A DNA stretch of 64,000 nt, taken from the NCBI RefSeq assembly GCF_963576675.1, contig NC_088916.1, forward strand, positions 13,120,501-13,184,500, written 5' to 3'. This stretch comes from Euphorbia lathyris (taxonomy: Eukaryota > Streptophyta > Magnoliopsida > Malpighiales > Euphorbiaceae). The position numbers and the translations under genes were made by a program. This document shows, piece after piece, positions 11,010-22,521 of the stretch (position 1 is the first letter of the stretch; each line of letters begins with the position of its first letter). Under the pieces are notes generated by a model. That model did not search any database. It saw only the letters and a list, made by a program, of their open reading frames with translations, and was not told where the DNA came from.

Positions 11010-11309
11010 GGCCCCTTTGTTTATCGGAAAATATTGGGTAAAGGAAAATTTTGTGTTGGAAAATAAATTTGGCTACAATATCGAAAAATGAAAGGAAATT
11101 GTTGGCGGTTAATTTTGAATTTTTCAAAAGGGTAAGAAGAAATTGAGCACGGTTCTAACCGGTTAAGAAAAAAATTTAGTCTTTCCATAAATTTTCCTGG
11201 TAAGTAGTTTAAAATTTCCTATTAACTTATTTTTATAAGCAAACAAACACCGAAAAATTAGGAAAATGTTTTTCTGCATAATATTTTCCGATAAACAAAC
11301 GAGGGTGAC
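11010..11309. mobile_element. Tourist-like MITE in C4H intron 2
   Basis: The termini share gtttatcggaaaatatt and its reverse complement, near 11015-11033 and 11280-11300. TTA occurs at both flanks (11007-11009 and 11310-11312), as in PIF/Harbinger insertions. The short minus ORF here is fortuitous. A fragment at 11314-11380 matches 4652-4790. Confidence 0.6.
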
Positions 11310-11607
11310 TTAAGATACCAAAATAATCTAAGGTTTTAGGGAAAGAGCTAATTTAGACTCCACGTAAGCACAATTCCGGTCTAATTGTTTATCAAATGGA
11401 AATTAAAAATCTCACTAACAAAAAGCTGCACAATTAAAGATCTCAAATGATTATGTAGTTAACTCACACCCTTACTTGCACTAGAAAAATTATTTATCAA
11501 CAGTTTCACAAGCATATCCATCTAATCTATTAATTCTTCTTTCCTATTTAAGGTGAAAGCATGATATAACACATAGATGTCATATATGTAAATTTCTATC
11601 AATAAGG

Positions 11608-11755
11608 CTTTTAATTTTATCATGTGATAAATATTATTTAGATTGGTACATGTCCCAATCTAAATAATCCAACTAATCAAACTTTTAATTGTATCATATG
11701 ATAAATATTATTTAGATTAGTACATGTCCCAATCTAAATAATCCAACTAATCAAA
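11608..11755. repeat. Two 74-bp tandem units, each with a hairpin
   Basis: Units 11608-11681 and 11682-11755 differ at only a few bases. Each holds atttagatt and its complement aatctaaat around a short loop (gg/ag-tacatgtccc), giving a stem of about 10-11 bp. They lie in intron 2 of C4H. Confidence 0.85.
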
Positions 11756-11809
11756 CTTATAGTATACACCATAGCTAATCATAGAGAATGAAGTGGGCAA
11801 TATTTTAAA

Positions 11810-11831
11810 TATATATATATATATATATATA
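11810..11831. repeat. (AT)n microsatellite
   Basis: About 11 AT units in C4H intron 2, likely length-polymorphic. The rest of the 2694-bp intron (10795-13488) is AT-rich. It has a decayed hAT or Tourist-like fragment near 13200-13430 and no coding region. Confidence 0.9.
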
Positions 11832-13488
11832 AAATAAGTGTTAGGTGAGAAAAAGGACCTCCTACTCCTACAATCTGAAGGGCCAATAAAAAATAAAAGA
11901 TTATTCTTAAGAATTAGTTAAAGTGTACAAGGATTGAAAATATGATTATTATTATTATTATAATATTAAGGTCCAAGTGGTTCTACCTACTCCATATCCA
12001 AGAAAAAGAGAACTTGTCATCTTTGTTGTTGTTGTTGGTTGGGTTGCACATTCATATCATCTAACTTAACTAATAATTATTAAAATAATGACATGTAAAC
12101 TTGCAAAGTGACACAATTGACCAAACCCATCATGCAAATTGCAAAATAAAATACTAATTATATTCAATTTAAATCAACTTGGAATTGCTTAATTAAGACT
12201 TCAAATGTCTGGCCACAAATTGATGAAAAAGCCAAAATTATTGGGTTCCCTACAAAACAAGCCCTAAATCTTATAACACTTGGTTCAATGTGACTAAATT
12301 CAATGCTACCTATCTTCTCATAAATGAGTGATTCCCATTCAATGGGAATTTAATCATTTCTGCTCTTATTTTATCAAGACAACATGGATCTGAAATAGGG
12401 TTGTGTTCCTAAAATTTTGAGCCTCATATTTTTCGGATAATTCATAATATTTTAATGGATTTTTTTCAAATTAAAGTTTATCATTAGCAAATCGGTCTTA
12501 AATCCATATAATGACATTCGAGTAAAAAAACCTAATATGTTTGATAAAATAATCTTGAAAAGCCATCATTTAACAATAAAAATACGGGTTTTTTAATTTG
12601 GATCGTGTGTATGAACCACTTTACAGACTACATATAAGAATATGATTTAATATTTCTAACTTAAAGAACTTGGAGATTCTCTTCTTCTCTCCAAATTATA
12701 TTTCTATTTTTTAACTAAACCTTTGAACTTTTATTTTGTCATGAAATACGTTTTTCACATTTTAAAATGCCTAATAATACAGTAACGTGATTGAACAAAC
12801 AGCAAACTTGCACCTTTCAAAAAGATTCAACTAAATAAAAGAAAACAAAAGGGTTCAATTTTAAAATATTCACAAAAAAAAAAAAAAAAGTTAGAGAAAC
12901 CTAATAATGCATTGTATATACCCTTTGTGGTTTGTACTTTGTGGAGAATAAATATTGCCTCAATATATGAGGACTTGTAGCCACAGGAACAATAATTAAG
13001 TAGATAGGACATTAAAAAAACTAATAGTAAAAATAAAAATAAATAAATGAATGACAGAGACTGCCACCAGTATTTAGTGCCTATCAACAACTAGATTTAA
13101 ATACTACATTTTTTTTGATCCTAGTTGTCTACTTGAGAGCCTCAAAAATATCCTTAGCCGAAAGTATACTTTGCAATAATAAAATATACTTAGACCTCAT
13201 TTGTCACAGAGTTTATTTTATATTACCGCTTTAAGCCACTAATGTTTGGTGAAAAAATGTTTTAAAATGTCTAATTACTATTATATAATTTTAAATAAAA
13301 ACTTTATCATATTTTTACCTATCATTTTATATAAACTAATTATAAATTTTATTAAATAAACTTACATAATTAATTAGTTAAAAAAATAACAGAAAAGATA
13401 ATCGAATAGCGGTAACAGATATTTAGCTAACAGACTCTTAAAAAAACTCAGCTTAACATGAAAAAGATAAGAGGAAAAGGAAAAGTAC

Positions 13489-13622
13489 CAGCAACATTGA
13501 TGTTCTCAACAATGTAAAGAACATTGTCCTCATTGATCTCTCCCTTCTGTTGTGCATCTAATATATGATCCATTGCGCATTTTAATCCTTCATTAGTCAT
13601 TCTCTTTGTGCTTGCAATTTTC
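13489..13622 (-). CDS. C4H: Cinnamate 4-hydroxylase, exon 2
   Basis: This 134-bp exon encodes residues 262-306 plus the first base of codon 307. Translation gives [20 protein letters not shown] and the I-helix lead-in YIVENINVA. The acceptor AG is at 13624-13623 and the donor GT at 13488-13487. Size and both intron phases (2, then 1) are those usual for CYP73A genes. Intron 1 (13623-14585, 963 bp) contains only AT-rich sequence. Confidence 0.96.
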
Positions 13623-14585
13623 CTGTCACCAAACCCACTTTTTTATTATTTTATTCCAAATCTAATCATTTCTTTTTATAATTAAGTCAAATATTCTTCA
13701 CCCAATCATAGTTTATTGGGTATAACTTGATTAATTTCAAATTTACAATGCAAAATTAATAATTGAAATTCAATAATTTAATAAATAATTAATTAATCAA
13801 AAGTTTTGATTGCTAATTTATTTTCATCACTTTTCACTTTAAAAATAATAGTTTTTTTTTTTTTTACTTTTATAACTGAAAATAATTTTTTACAAAACAA
13901 AGCGCAACAGTAAACCACAGCAAGTAAATTAAACGGTTAAATAAACTAAACGGTGCTAATTTTTTTAGATCTAGGAATTAAATCTCAATTAGTGCAACTT
14001 GAGAAAACTATAATCCAATTATAGGACATGGCATAGAAACATGACATCACATGCCTACAATAGAATTTTTCATTGTCCTATATGAAAAGCAAAATCGATT
14101 TTTCATTGTCCTATATATGCACAACTAAAACCAAAAACGACTACGTATCTTTAACGACGCGCAACTTGAAAAGTTTGTCTTTTCACGTATTTCTAAGTTT
14201 ATTTGGCACTATAAACAAGGAATCCAATTAAAATCTATCCTCAAGCCCAGGAACTATATATAATATTTATAAATAAACCAAATTAAGGGTCAATTTGCCC
14301 CTATTTGTCAAATTAGTCGTTCATAAATAAACTAGTTTAACTTTTATAAAATTTTAAATATTAAAATTTAATATATTTGTGCTAATTTTCATTTGAGCTA
14401 AATCGATCAGAAAGACCAAATCGCCCCTCACAGCATACCAAATACATCTATCTAATTTCCATTAATAAAACTAAAAATTAAGTTAAAATAATAAAGTATT
14501 AAATTATGTAACAGTTAATGAAAATTAATAAATAAATAGTTAATTTATGCATATTATATCAGATAAATAAAATTAAAAGACTTAC

Positions 14586-15370
14586 TTCCTTTCGTCAACA
14601 AAATAATCTTTGAAGAGCTGAAGCCTTTTTTCCTTAATTTCCTTACAGATCTTCAAATAACCTCTCAAGAAAGGTCTCAAAATGGGGATAAAATCGCCAT
14701 AGTTGTATTCAAAGCTCTGAGCCAATCTACTTCTTTCTCCATTCAAGGCCTTGAGCTTAACAAACAACGGATCATCTTCACTCTCAAATCTCCGATCAAA
14801 CATAATCCTATACATATTATTATACATCATCAATTGCAATCTCCGCCGCAAAACGATCCCGTTCGTCGCCGAATCGGGATTCTTCATCACATCTTCCACA
14901 ACTTTCGCCGCCTCTTCTTCCCATCCATACCTGTACTGCTGCACAACTTTATTAGTGAAAAACGGCACCGTCATGATTCTCCGCATTTTCCTCCAGTGCT
15001 CACCGTACACTGTGAAAACCATATCCTGTCCTTTCCCTGTAAAAATGTCGAACACGACATTTCGGGTTCTCGACCCGAATTCCACACCCTGAGTCGCTAA
15101 AACCTCTTTAGCGTGCTCAGGAGAGGATACGACTACGAGATTCCTCTGTCCCATACGGAGGAGCATTATGTCGCCGAATTTCTTAGCATAATCGGCGAGA
15201 TTGCGGTGGTTTAAATCGTCGCCGACTTGAAGCCAGTTACCGAATACGGGAACGGGTAAAGGTCCGGGTGGGAGCTTAAAACGCTTACCGCGAAGCTTTG
15301 AAACGACAATGGCTACAATTACAGCAATGAAAAGACCCAGGAGGGTCTTTTCTAAGAAGAGGAGATCCAT
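14586..15370 (-). CDS. C4H: Cinnamate 4-hydroxylase (CYP73A), exon 1
   Basis: C4H is the ER-anchored P450 that hydroxylates trans-cinnamate to p-coumarate with NADPH and P450 reductase; it feeds lignin and flavonoid synthesis. The 785-bp exon encodes residues 1-261 plus two bases. It begins [20 protein letters not shown], a membrane anchor, followed by the [13 protein letters not shown] hinge (34-46) and the C-helix WRKMRR (126-131). The donor GTAAG follows at 14585. Spliced, the three exons give 1518 nt: 505 codons plus the stop. The N-terminus is of the common class I type. No stop, frameshift or missing key residue was found. It is the only intact host gene here. Confidence 0.97.
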
Positions 15371-15454
15371 TAATGGCGAAAAGGTTGGAGCAGAAAGAAA
15401 GAGAGAAATGGTATGGTATGGTGTTGGTGGAGGACAAAGAGAGGTTTTTGGGGG

Positions 15455-15461
15455 TTTTATA
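15455..15461 (-). promoter_or_regulatory. C4H TATA box
   Basis: TATAAAA on the minus strand, 85 bp upstream of the ATG, in a CT-rich setting typical of plant core promoters. It predicts a 5' UTR of about 50-60 nt. Confidence 0.7.
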
Positions 15462-15490
15462 GAGAGAGTGGGGGGTTAGAGTTGGGTGGA

Positions 15491-15496
15491 CACGTG
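15491..15496. promoter_or_regulatory. G-box CACGTG
   Basis: A perfect palindromic CACGTG in the context GCCACGTGTC, about 120 bp upstream of the C4H ATG. Such sites bind bZIP and bHLH factors. Function here is inferred. Confidence 0.55.
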
Positions 15497-15626
15497 GCGG
15501 GTAGTTGAGGCGTGTGGGCGAGATTGGAGAGTGGGATTAGATAGAAGTGTGAGAATGGGGGATTTGACGGCGTTAGTGTATTTGACGTGGTAGGCGAAGA
15601 GAACGGTGTTTAGGAGTAGGTAAGCT

Positions 15627-15633
15627 GGTTGGT
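15627..15633 (-). promoter_or_regulatory. AC-II element ACCAACC
   Basis: The minus strand reads ACCAACC, about 257 bp upstream of the C4H ATG. This is the MYB-binding AC-II motif found in many phenylpropanoid promoters, so the site fits the gene. Confidence 0.6.
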
Positions 15634-15790
15634 GGCGAAAATGTCACAAATTGGTCTCCAATACTTTTGTATTATGGTGGGTCCACACCATCCATTGGCC
15701 ATTTATTTTTTTATTTTATTTTACTACATCAATTCACGTATAAACTTGGTTAAAAATAATAATTAGGATAATGACCTAAAAAAAAACAAA

Positions 15791-17266
15791 GGGGGGAAAC
15801 TACAAAATTGGATCGAATTGGAGACCTATTTACATATTTAACACATTTACTCAATATATTACATATTTAGACTATATTTGTGTGATTTTTTTAAAATATC
15901 TTCAATATGTTTGTAATTTTACGGCGCGGCCGTCTCCCTCCCGTCTGACTTCGCGAATCGATGCTTTCGCGACATATGTGAACCTAATGTTTGGTTCAGT
16001 TGATGATTTTAATCCGCATATGTGAAATCTAGACATGTTTTTAAGAATATTCGTGAAGTGGAATATAAAAAAAAAGGTCAAACAACAAGAGATTCTAACA
16101 TTAAAATCATAACATTATCAAAATTTACAATAAGATTGCGACAATAACAATATTAAAATCATATCAAAATTTACAACAAGATTGTCACAATAAACTCCTA
16201 ACAAATCACTTCAAAATGAACCTAACGAATCTGGACGGAAATTTCTTCCTATACTAGAAGTCCAGACTTTTTGGGATGGACGTTTCCCATGGTGCACACC
16301 AAGATTGACACAATCTCTCTTAACGAATCATTTTAAAGTAAATGTGGCCAATCTTGAGGGAAATTTCTCCCTATATAGGAAGGAAAGTCATCTCTCCTGC
16401 ACCACAGTACGTCGTCTTCCAGAAAGGGATGTTATGTATTCGACCACCTTCAGAAAAATGTAATCGTGTTGGGCAAAAAAATGATGATTTAGCTTCGCGA
16501 AATGAGGATTTGTGAAGCATGCGAGTATAAATGTGCAGGAAAAAGAATGATTTTACTTAGCGAATCGATGATTTTGCGAAGTCTGCGAGGTCTGAAACGT
16601 GACGATCTACGTTGTATATTGATGCTTTCACGAAGTCTGCGAGTGAAAAAACATGAACTTTTCTACTCGCAGACTTCACGAAATAATCGATTCGCTAAGT
16701 AGACTGTCACGTTTCAGGCTCTTTCTCATCGCAGATCTTCGCGAAATCATCGACTACGCGAAGTGATTTTCTGCAAAAAAAAAAAAACAGAGAAAACAGT
16801 AGATACTTACATTTTTCGCGCCTTTCACTCTTAAAATCGACAATAATAATATGATAAACCGGGGAAAATGATGAAAATAACGTAGAATAATCATTTCTTC
16901 GATGGTCACAAAAGAAACAAACCAAGGAACAAGCAAGAATAGGAAGATGAAGAACCATGGCTTCGTTTTCTAGAATTAGGAAGATGAAAAATCAAGAGAT
17001 GAAGAGAGGAAGAAGAGAAATACATGGTGATGTGGAGAAATGGTGCAGATTTCGTGAAATTTAAATGAAGAGAGTAAGATCAAACGTCTAGGAATCATTT
17101 GGGGGAGAGCAATTGTTCGCGTAACCAGTACGGGGAAGGGGGGAGATGAAAATATAAGGGTATTTTGGGAAAGTCACATAAACATAGTCTAGATATGTAG
17201 TAGGTTAAGTAAATGGGTTAAATATATAAATGGGTCTCCCATTTGACCCAATTTTATAATTTTTCC
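15791..17266. mobile_element. Non-autonomous element with about 95-bp terminal inverted repeats
   Basis: The first 95 bp (gggaaactacaaaattgg, later catatttagactatatttgtgtga) are the inverted, slightly diverged copy of the last 95 bp. The 1.48-kb body has no transposase-like ORF; open frames up to 83 codons show no family features. The interior has an inverted pair at 16554-16589 and 16666-16701 and several gcgaag/cttcgc words. Long inverted ends suggest a MULE-like element. The flanks are poly(A)-like, so a target duplication cannot be fixed. It starts about 420 bp upstream of the C4H ATG. Confidence 0.6.
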
Positions 17267-17330
17267 TAAAAAATATTATAATATTTACTGCTATAAAATA
17301 GTTTAATTTACTATACAATTATCAAATTAG

Positions 17331-17632
17331 ATGAATTTCAGATATTATTGTAAATATGGATTTTTTTATTATTCATGTGTTATGTGCTCGTCGGAAGTGG
17401 ATGACGTTTGGCATTTATTTATCCTATGTCTTAAGGTGCAAGAGGTGTGGAGAGAAGCGGGTTTGATGGACATAATCAATCGTGTTGGGGCTGATGCAGA
17501 TAATTTTGTGTCTTTTTTCTCTAAAATGTGTAGGATATGCGGTCTGGAGCAAATTGAAAGGTTCATGATGCTTCTCTGGAACTGGTGGAGGACAAGGAGT
17601 GGAAAGCTATAGCGACAGTTGATAGTTCCTAA
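17331..17632 (+). pseudogene. LINE fragment, zinc-binding RT-tail domain (5' part)
   Basis: The frame encodes a C-terminal piece of plant L1-type LINE protein: a zf-RVT module (CVMCSSEVDDVWHLFILC, two Cys pairs and His), then the W-rich linker LLWNWWRTRSG. One in-frame TAG follows this linker. The fragment is cut by the Copia insertion in the same frame and resumes at 23233. Everything upstream (endonuclease, reverse transcriptase) is missing, so the copy was 5'-truncated before the Copia landed. Confidence 0.75.
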
Positions 17633-18336
17633 TGTTATGGGTCCGCCCATATTTAAAGTCCATTTATTATTAATTTTGGCTTCTTTGAGAAGCTATATTA
17701 ATGTGTATTTATTGGAATGAGTTGTATTCATTTAATATAAGTGAAGGAAGAAGAAAAGACACACAAAAGAGATTTTCGGATTTGGCCTTTCTCTCTTTAG
17801 GTCAGTTCACGTTTTTGTCGATTCCCGGAGATTGAACCGTCGGATCGTCACGATTTTTGGAAAGAAGCTTCTAGACATATTGTTCCATGTTCTGACCGTT
17901 GTGATCGCCGTTCGGAGGTCGGGAAGGTCTGTTCGGAGTTGGGGAAGATTGTAGACTGATTTCTTCTCTTTCTTAGTATTTGTCTACTTCTTGAAATCTC
18001 TTATTGTTTCATGATTATTGGTGGGTTATAAACCTTTTGTAAGACTTTGTTGGGTTTGTTTTGCCCTCAATTTTATCATAATAAGAGAAGTAGGGTGGAC
18101 TCCTCAAACGTCCCGTGGTTTTTACTCTTCACACCGAAGAGGTTTTCCACGTATAAATCTTGTGTTGTTGATTGTGGTTTTGGATTTCCATTCTTGTGGT
18201 TATAGTTGCTATTTTTGATTTGGACTTGGGTTGTGCTTTGGTTGATTGTTTGTTAGATTGATCCTTGTGGTGTTGTTATTGGTATTCCGTATATTTGATT
18301 GTTGTTATTGGTAACCCATCTTTTGGGTCCTTCAAT
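17633..18336 (+). repeat. 5' LTR of Copia element 1
   Basis: It starts tgttatgggtccgcccat and ends gggtccttcaat, directly before the primer site. It pairs with 22522-23227. Small ORFs inside both copies are not genes. Confidence 0.9.
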
Positions 18337-18348
18337 TGGTATCAGAGC
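18337..18348 (+). other. Primer binding site, initiator Met tRNA
   Basis: TGGTATCAGAGC is complementary to the 3' end of plant initiator Met tRNA and abuts the 5' LTR, where minus-strand DNA synthesis starts. Confidence 0.93.
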
Positions 18349-18371
18349 AAGGTTAATTTTTGAAGTTAGCT

Positions 18372-21300
18372 ATGGAATCTAATAGCAGTAATAGTTCCAT
18401 GGTCAAATTGACATCAACCAATTATTCTATATGGAGACCTATGATGGAAGATTTGTTATTTTGCAAAGATTTGTATGACCCAATTGATGCAGAAACCAAA
18501 GAGGATGGTAGTTTGTCCAAACCAGTCAAACCAGAAACATTGGAAGATAGAGAATGGGAAAAGTTGAAAAGAAAGACTTTAGGGACTATCAGACAATGGG
18601 TTGATATTAGCATTTTCAACCATGTTTCTCAAGAGTCCGACCCATATGATTTGTGGAAGAAATTAGAAGGTCTTTATGAAAGAAAGATTGCTCATAACAA
18701 GGCTTCTTTGATTAAGAGGCTTGTTAATTTGAAGTTGAAAAGTGGGAAGTCGGTTTCTGAACATCTTAGTGATTTTCAAGATATAATCAACAAACTTACC
18801 ACTATGAAGATTATTCTTGATGATGAGTTGCAGGCTTTATTTCTGTTGAGTTCATTGCCAAATAGTTGGAAAACTCTTGTTGTAACTATTAGTAACTCTG
18901 CTCCAGATGGTGTACTTTCTTTGGATGTGATCAAAGAGAGTATGTTTAATGAAGAGATAAGAAGAAAGGAGATGGGAGTTGATAATTCACACGCTCTTAT
19001 TGTTGAGAACAGAGGTAGAGGCAAGAGTAAAGGTCCAAAAAGACGTGGTAACTCAAGAGGTAGGTCTAAGTCTAGAGATGGGAAAGAGCCTATGGTATGT
19101 CATCACTGCAACAAACCGGGTCACATAAAGAAATACTGCTACCATTGGAAAAGAGAACAAGGCAAGAAGCAAGATTCTCAGAAGGAGGGAGATGACAAAA
19201 ATACTGCAGCTGTCACTTCTAAAAGTGATGATGGTGTTTCTTTGATTTGTGCAACTAGTGAGTGTCATCATGTTGATGGTTCAGGCACAGAGTGGCTTGT
19301 TGATACAGGAGCTTCCTATCATTGTGTTCCTAGAAGGGAATACTTCTTGAACTACAAAGCAGGAGATTTTGGTAGTGTCAAGATGGGAAATCAGAGTTCG
19401 GCAAGCATTGTTGGCATGGGTGATATTCGGGTGAAGACAAGTGTTGGATGCATGCTTATATTGAAGAATGTGCGCCATATTCCCGATATACGCCTTAACT
19501 TATTGTCTGCAAATGTTCTTGATCTAGAAGGATTCAGACATACCTTTGGAGATGGCAAATGGAGATTGTCCAAGGGTTCATTGACAGTTGCTCGAGGTGA
19601 TTTATGTTGTTCTTTGTATAAAACATACTTGAATGTATGTTATGGTGAGCTAAATGCAGTTGAAGAAAAGAACTCTCCTAATTTGTGGCATAGAAGATTG
19701 GGACACATGACAGATAAAGGGTTAAAACTTTTGGCAGGTAAATCTCTTATTCCTGTTGATAAATCTGTTTCTTTTGACCCTTGTGATTATTGCTTAGCAG
19801 GAAAGCAACATAGAGCTTCCTTTTCTAAGAAGTCTACAAAGAAGGAAGGAAAGTTGGAGTTGATACACTCTGATGTTTGTGGTCCTTTAGAGGTGGAGTC
19901 TCTTGGTGGCAGTAAATATTTTGTCACTTTTATTGATGATACTACTCGGAGAACTTGGGTTTACATGTTGAAGACAAAGAGTGAAGTGTTTGAAACTTTC
20001 AAGAAGTTTCACGTCATGGTAGAAAGGGAGACAGAAAGAAAATTGAAGTGTCTTCGATCTGACAATGGTGGTGAGTACACTTCTAAAGAATTTGAGAATT
20101 ATTGCTCACACCATGGCATTAGACATGTAAAAACTGTGCCCGGCACCCCTCAACACAATGGTGTAGCAGAGAGAATGAACAGAACAATTGTGGAGAAAGT
20201 GAGATGTATGCTTAGAATGTCTAATCTTCCAAAGACATTTTGGGCTGAAGCTGTTAATACTTCAGTGTACTTGATCAATCGTTCACCATCAATTCCTCTT
20301 GGCCTTGAGATACCCGAGAGAGTATGGAAGGGTAGAGATCCTACTTATTCACATTTGAGAGTCTTTGGATGCAAGGCATACATGCATGTGCCGAAAGAAT
20401 AGAGATCAAAGCTTGATTCCAAGACTAATCCTTGTCTATTTGTTGGCTATGGTGATGAGGAGTATGGTTTTAGACTCTATGATCCAGAGAAGAAGAAGGT
20501 AGTGAGAAGCAGAGATGTAGTATTCTTTGAGCACGAGATGGGCTCAGAACTTCTAAGTACAAGGTACAATTCTACTCCTACGTTGTCTTTTGATACTACT
20601 GATGTGTCTTCTGTTTCTATTCCTATATCTGTTGAGCAGCCAACAAATGAGAATGTTGAAGCAACACTTGATGGTGTTGATGAGGTACAACCAAATGAAG
20701 ATGGTGATGCACCAGAATTTGATAATGATGGTGGTGGTGTAGCAGAATTTGATGATGTTCCACATGATGATCAGAATGATATAGAGGATGTTCATAAGCA
20801 GGGGGAGCAGCCAGCTCCTTTGGTTGAAGAAGCACCGGTTCGAAGGTCAACTAGAGAAAGAAAACCTTCTACAAAATATCCAAGCTCAGAGTTTGTTCTT
20901 GTCACTGATGAGGGGGAGCCAGAGAACTTTGAAGAAGTGTTGTCTAGTAAAGACAAAAATCTTTGGCTTGATGCTATGAAGGAAGAGATGGATTCCTTGA
21001 AAAAGAATGAGACATATGTGCTTGTGAAGCCTCCTAAAGGTAAGAAGGTCTTGAAAAACAGATGGGTTTTCAAGAACAAGAAAGATGGTGACAAGATAGT
21101 GAAGCGCAAAGCCAGATTGGTGGTAAAGGGTTGCAATCAGAAGAAGGGCATTGATTTTGATGAGATCTTCTCTCCTGTTGTCAAGATGACATCTATAAGA
21201 ACCATTTTGGGTTTAACTGCAAGTCTTGATTTGGAGTTGGAGCAGCTTGATGTGAAAACTTCTTTCTTACATGGTGATTTGCATGAGGAGATATATATGG

Positions 21301-22475
21301 AGCAACCTGAAGGGTTTAAAGAGAAGGGAAAAGAAAAGCTTGTTTGCAAGTTGAAGAAGAGTCTTTATGGGCTCAAACAGGCACCAAGGCAATGGTATCG
21401 GAAGTTTGATTCTTTTATGACAAAAAATGGTTATAATAGAACTTCAGCGGATCCTTGTGTGTATTTTAGAAATTTTCCTGGAGGTAAATTTATTATCCTT
21501 CTTTTATATGTGGATGATATGTTGATAGTTGGACAAGATGCAGAGATGATTTCCAACTTGAAGAAGGATTTGTCCAAGTCATTTGACATGAAAGACTTGG
21601 GTCCAGCTAAGCAGATCTTAGGAATGGAGATAACTCGTGATAGGAAAGCTGGAAAGTTGTGGCTATCCCAAGAAAAATATATTGAACGTGTGCTTGAAAG
21701 GTTCAATATGAAGAATGCCAAGCCTGTTAGTCAACCTTTAGCAGCTCACTTCAAGTTGAGTAATAGAGCTTGTCCTAAGTCAGATGAAGAAAAAGCAAGT
21801 ATGTCTTCTGTTCCTTATTCATCTGCTGTTGGTTCTTTGATGTATGCTATGGTTTGTACTAGACCAGATATCGCACAGGCTGTTGGTTTGGTGAGTAGAT
21901 ACTTATCCAATCCGGGTAAGGTTCATTGGGAAGCTGTTAAGTGGATTTTCAGATATTTGCGTGGTACTTCCAAATTGAGTTTGAGTTATGGAGGTGGCAA
22001 ACCGATTCTTGAGAGATATACAGATGCAGACATGGCTGGTGATCTTGATAATAGAAAGTCTACCTCAGGTTATGTGTTTACATTTTCAGGGGGAGCCATT
22101 TCATGGCAATCCAAGCTACAAAAGTGTGTAGCATTGTCCACTACTGAGGCAGAGTATATAGCAGCTGTGGAAGCATGTAAAGAGATGATTTGGTTGAAGA
22201 GGTTCCTTCAAGAGTTGGGTTTGAAGCAATGTGAGTATGTGACATTCTGTGACAGTCAGAGTGCTATGGACTTGAGCAAGAATGCCATGTATCATGCTCG
22301 TACCAAGCACATTGATATCAGATATCATTGGTTGCGGAATGTGATTGAAGAGAAAGAATTGCTGTTAAAGAAAGTCCACACAGATAAAAATGCAGCAGAC
22401 ATGTTAACCAAGGTGGTTCCCGGAAGCAAGCTTGAGCTTTGTAATAAGCTTTCCGGGATGAGATTCAAACGTTGA
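18372..22475 (+). pseudogene. Copia element 1 gag-pol polyprotein, one in-frame stop
   Basis: One frame of 1367 codons runs from ATG 18372 (MESNSSNSSM) to TGA 22473-22475, broken only by TAG at codon 677 (20400-20402). Domains in order: capsid region (about 60-200), CCHC zinc knuckle C243-C256, protease WLVDTGAS (D311), integrase zinc-domain HRRLGH from H440, integrase core D501, D564 and E600 with correct D-35-E spacing, reverse transcriptase YVDDML (D1048, D1049), and RNase H (DADMAGD). The stop lies just after the integrase core, before RSKLDSK, where related proteins often have Gln or Glu. All catalytic motifs are present, so the copy could produce truncated Gag-protease-integrase only. 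Confidence 0.93.
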
Positions 22476-22509
22476 AGAATTTGAGTTTTTCTTCTCTCCG
22501 TGATGGGCT

Positions 22510-22520
22510 GGAGGGGGAGA
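22510..22520 (+). other. Polypurine tract of Copia element 1
   Basis: GGAGGGGGAGA lies immediately upstream of the 3' LTR, the expected plus-strand primer. Confidence 0.85.
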
Positions 22521-22521
22521 T

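Noticed and set aside
10945..11127. Minus-strand ORF between C4H exons 2 and 3
   Set aside because: It lies within a Tourist-like MITE in intron 2; the C4H exons join with canonical phases without it.
14751..15100. Plus-strand ORFs opposite C4H exon 1
   Set aside because: They are shadows of the conserved P450 exon and have no features of their own.
18018..18218. 66-codon ORF repeated at 22910
   Set aside because: It lies in both LTRs of Copia element 1 and has no domain.
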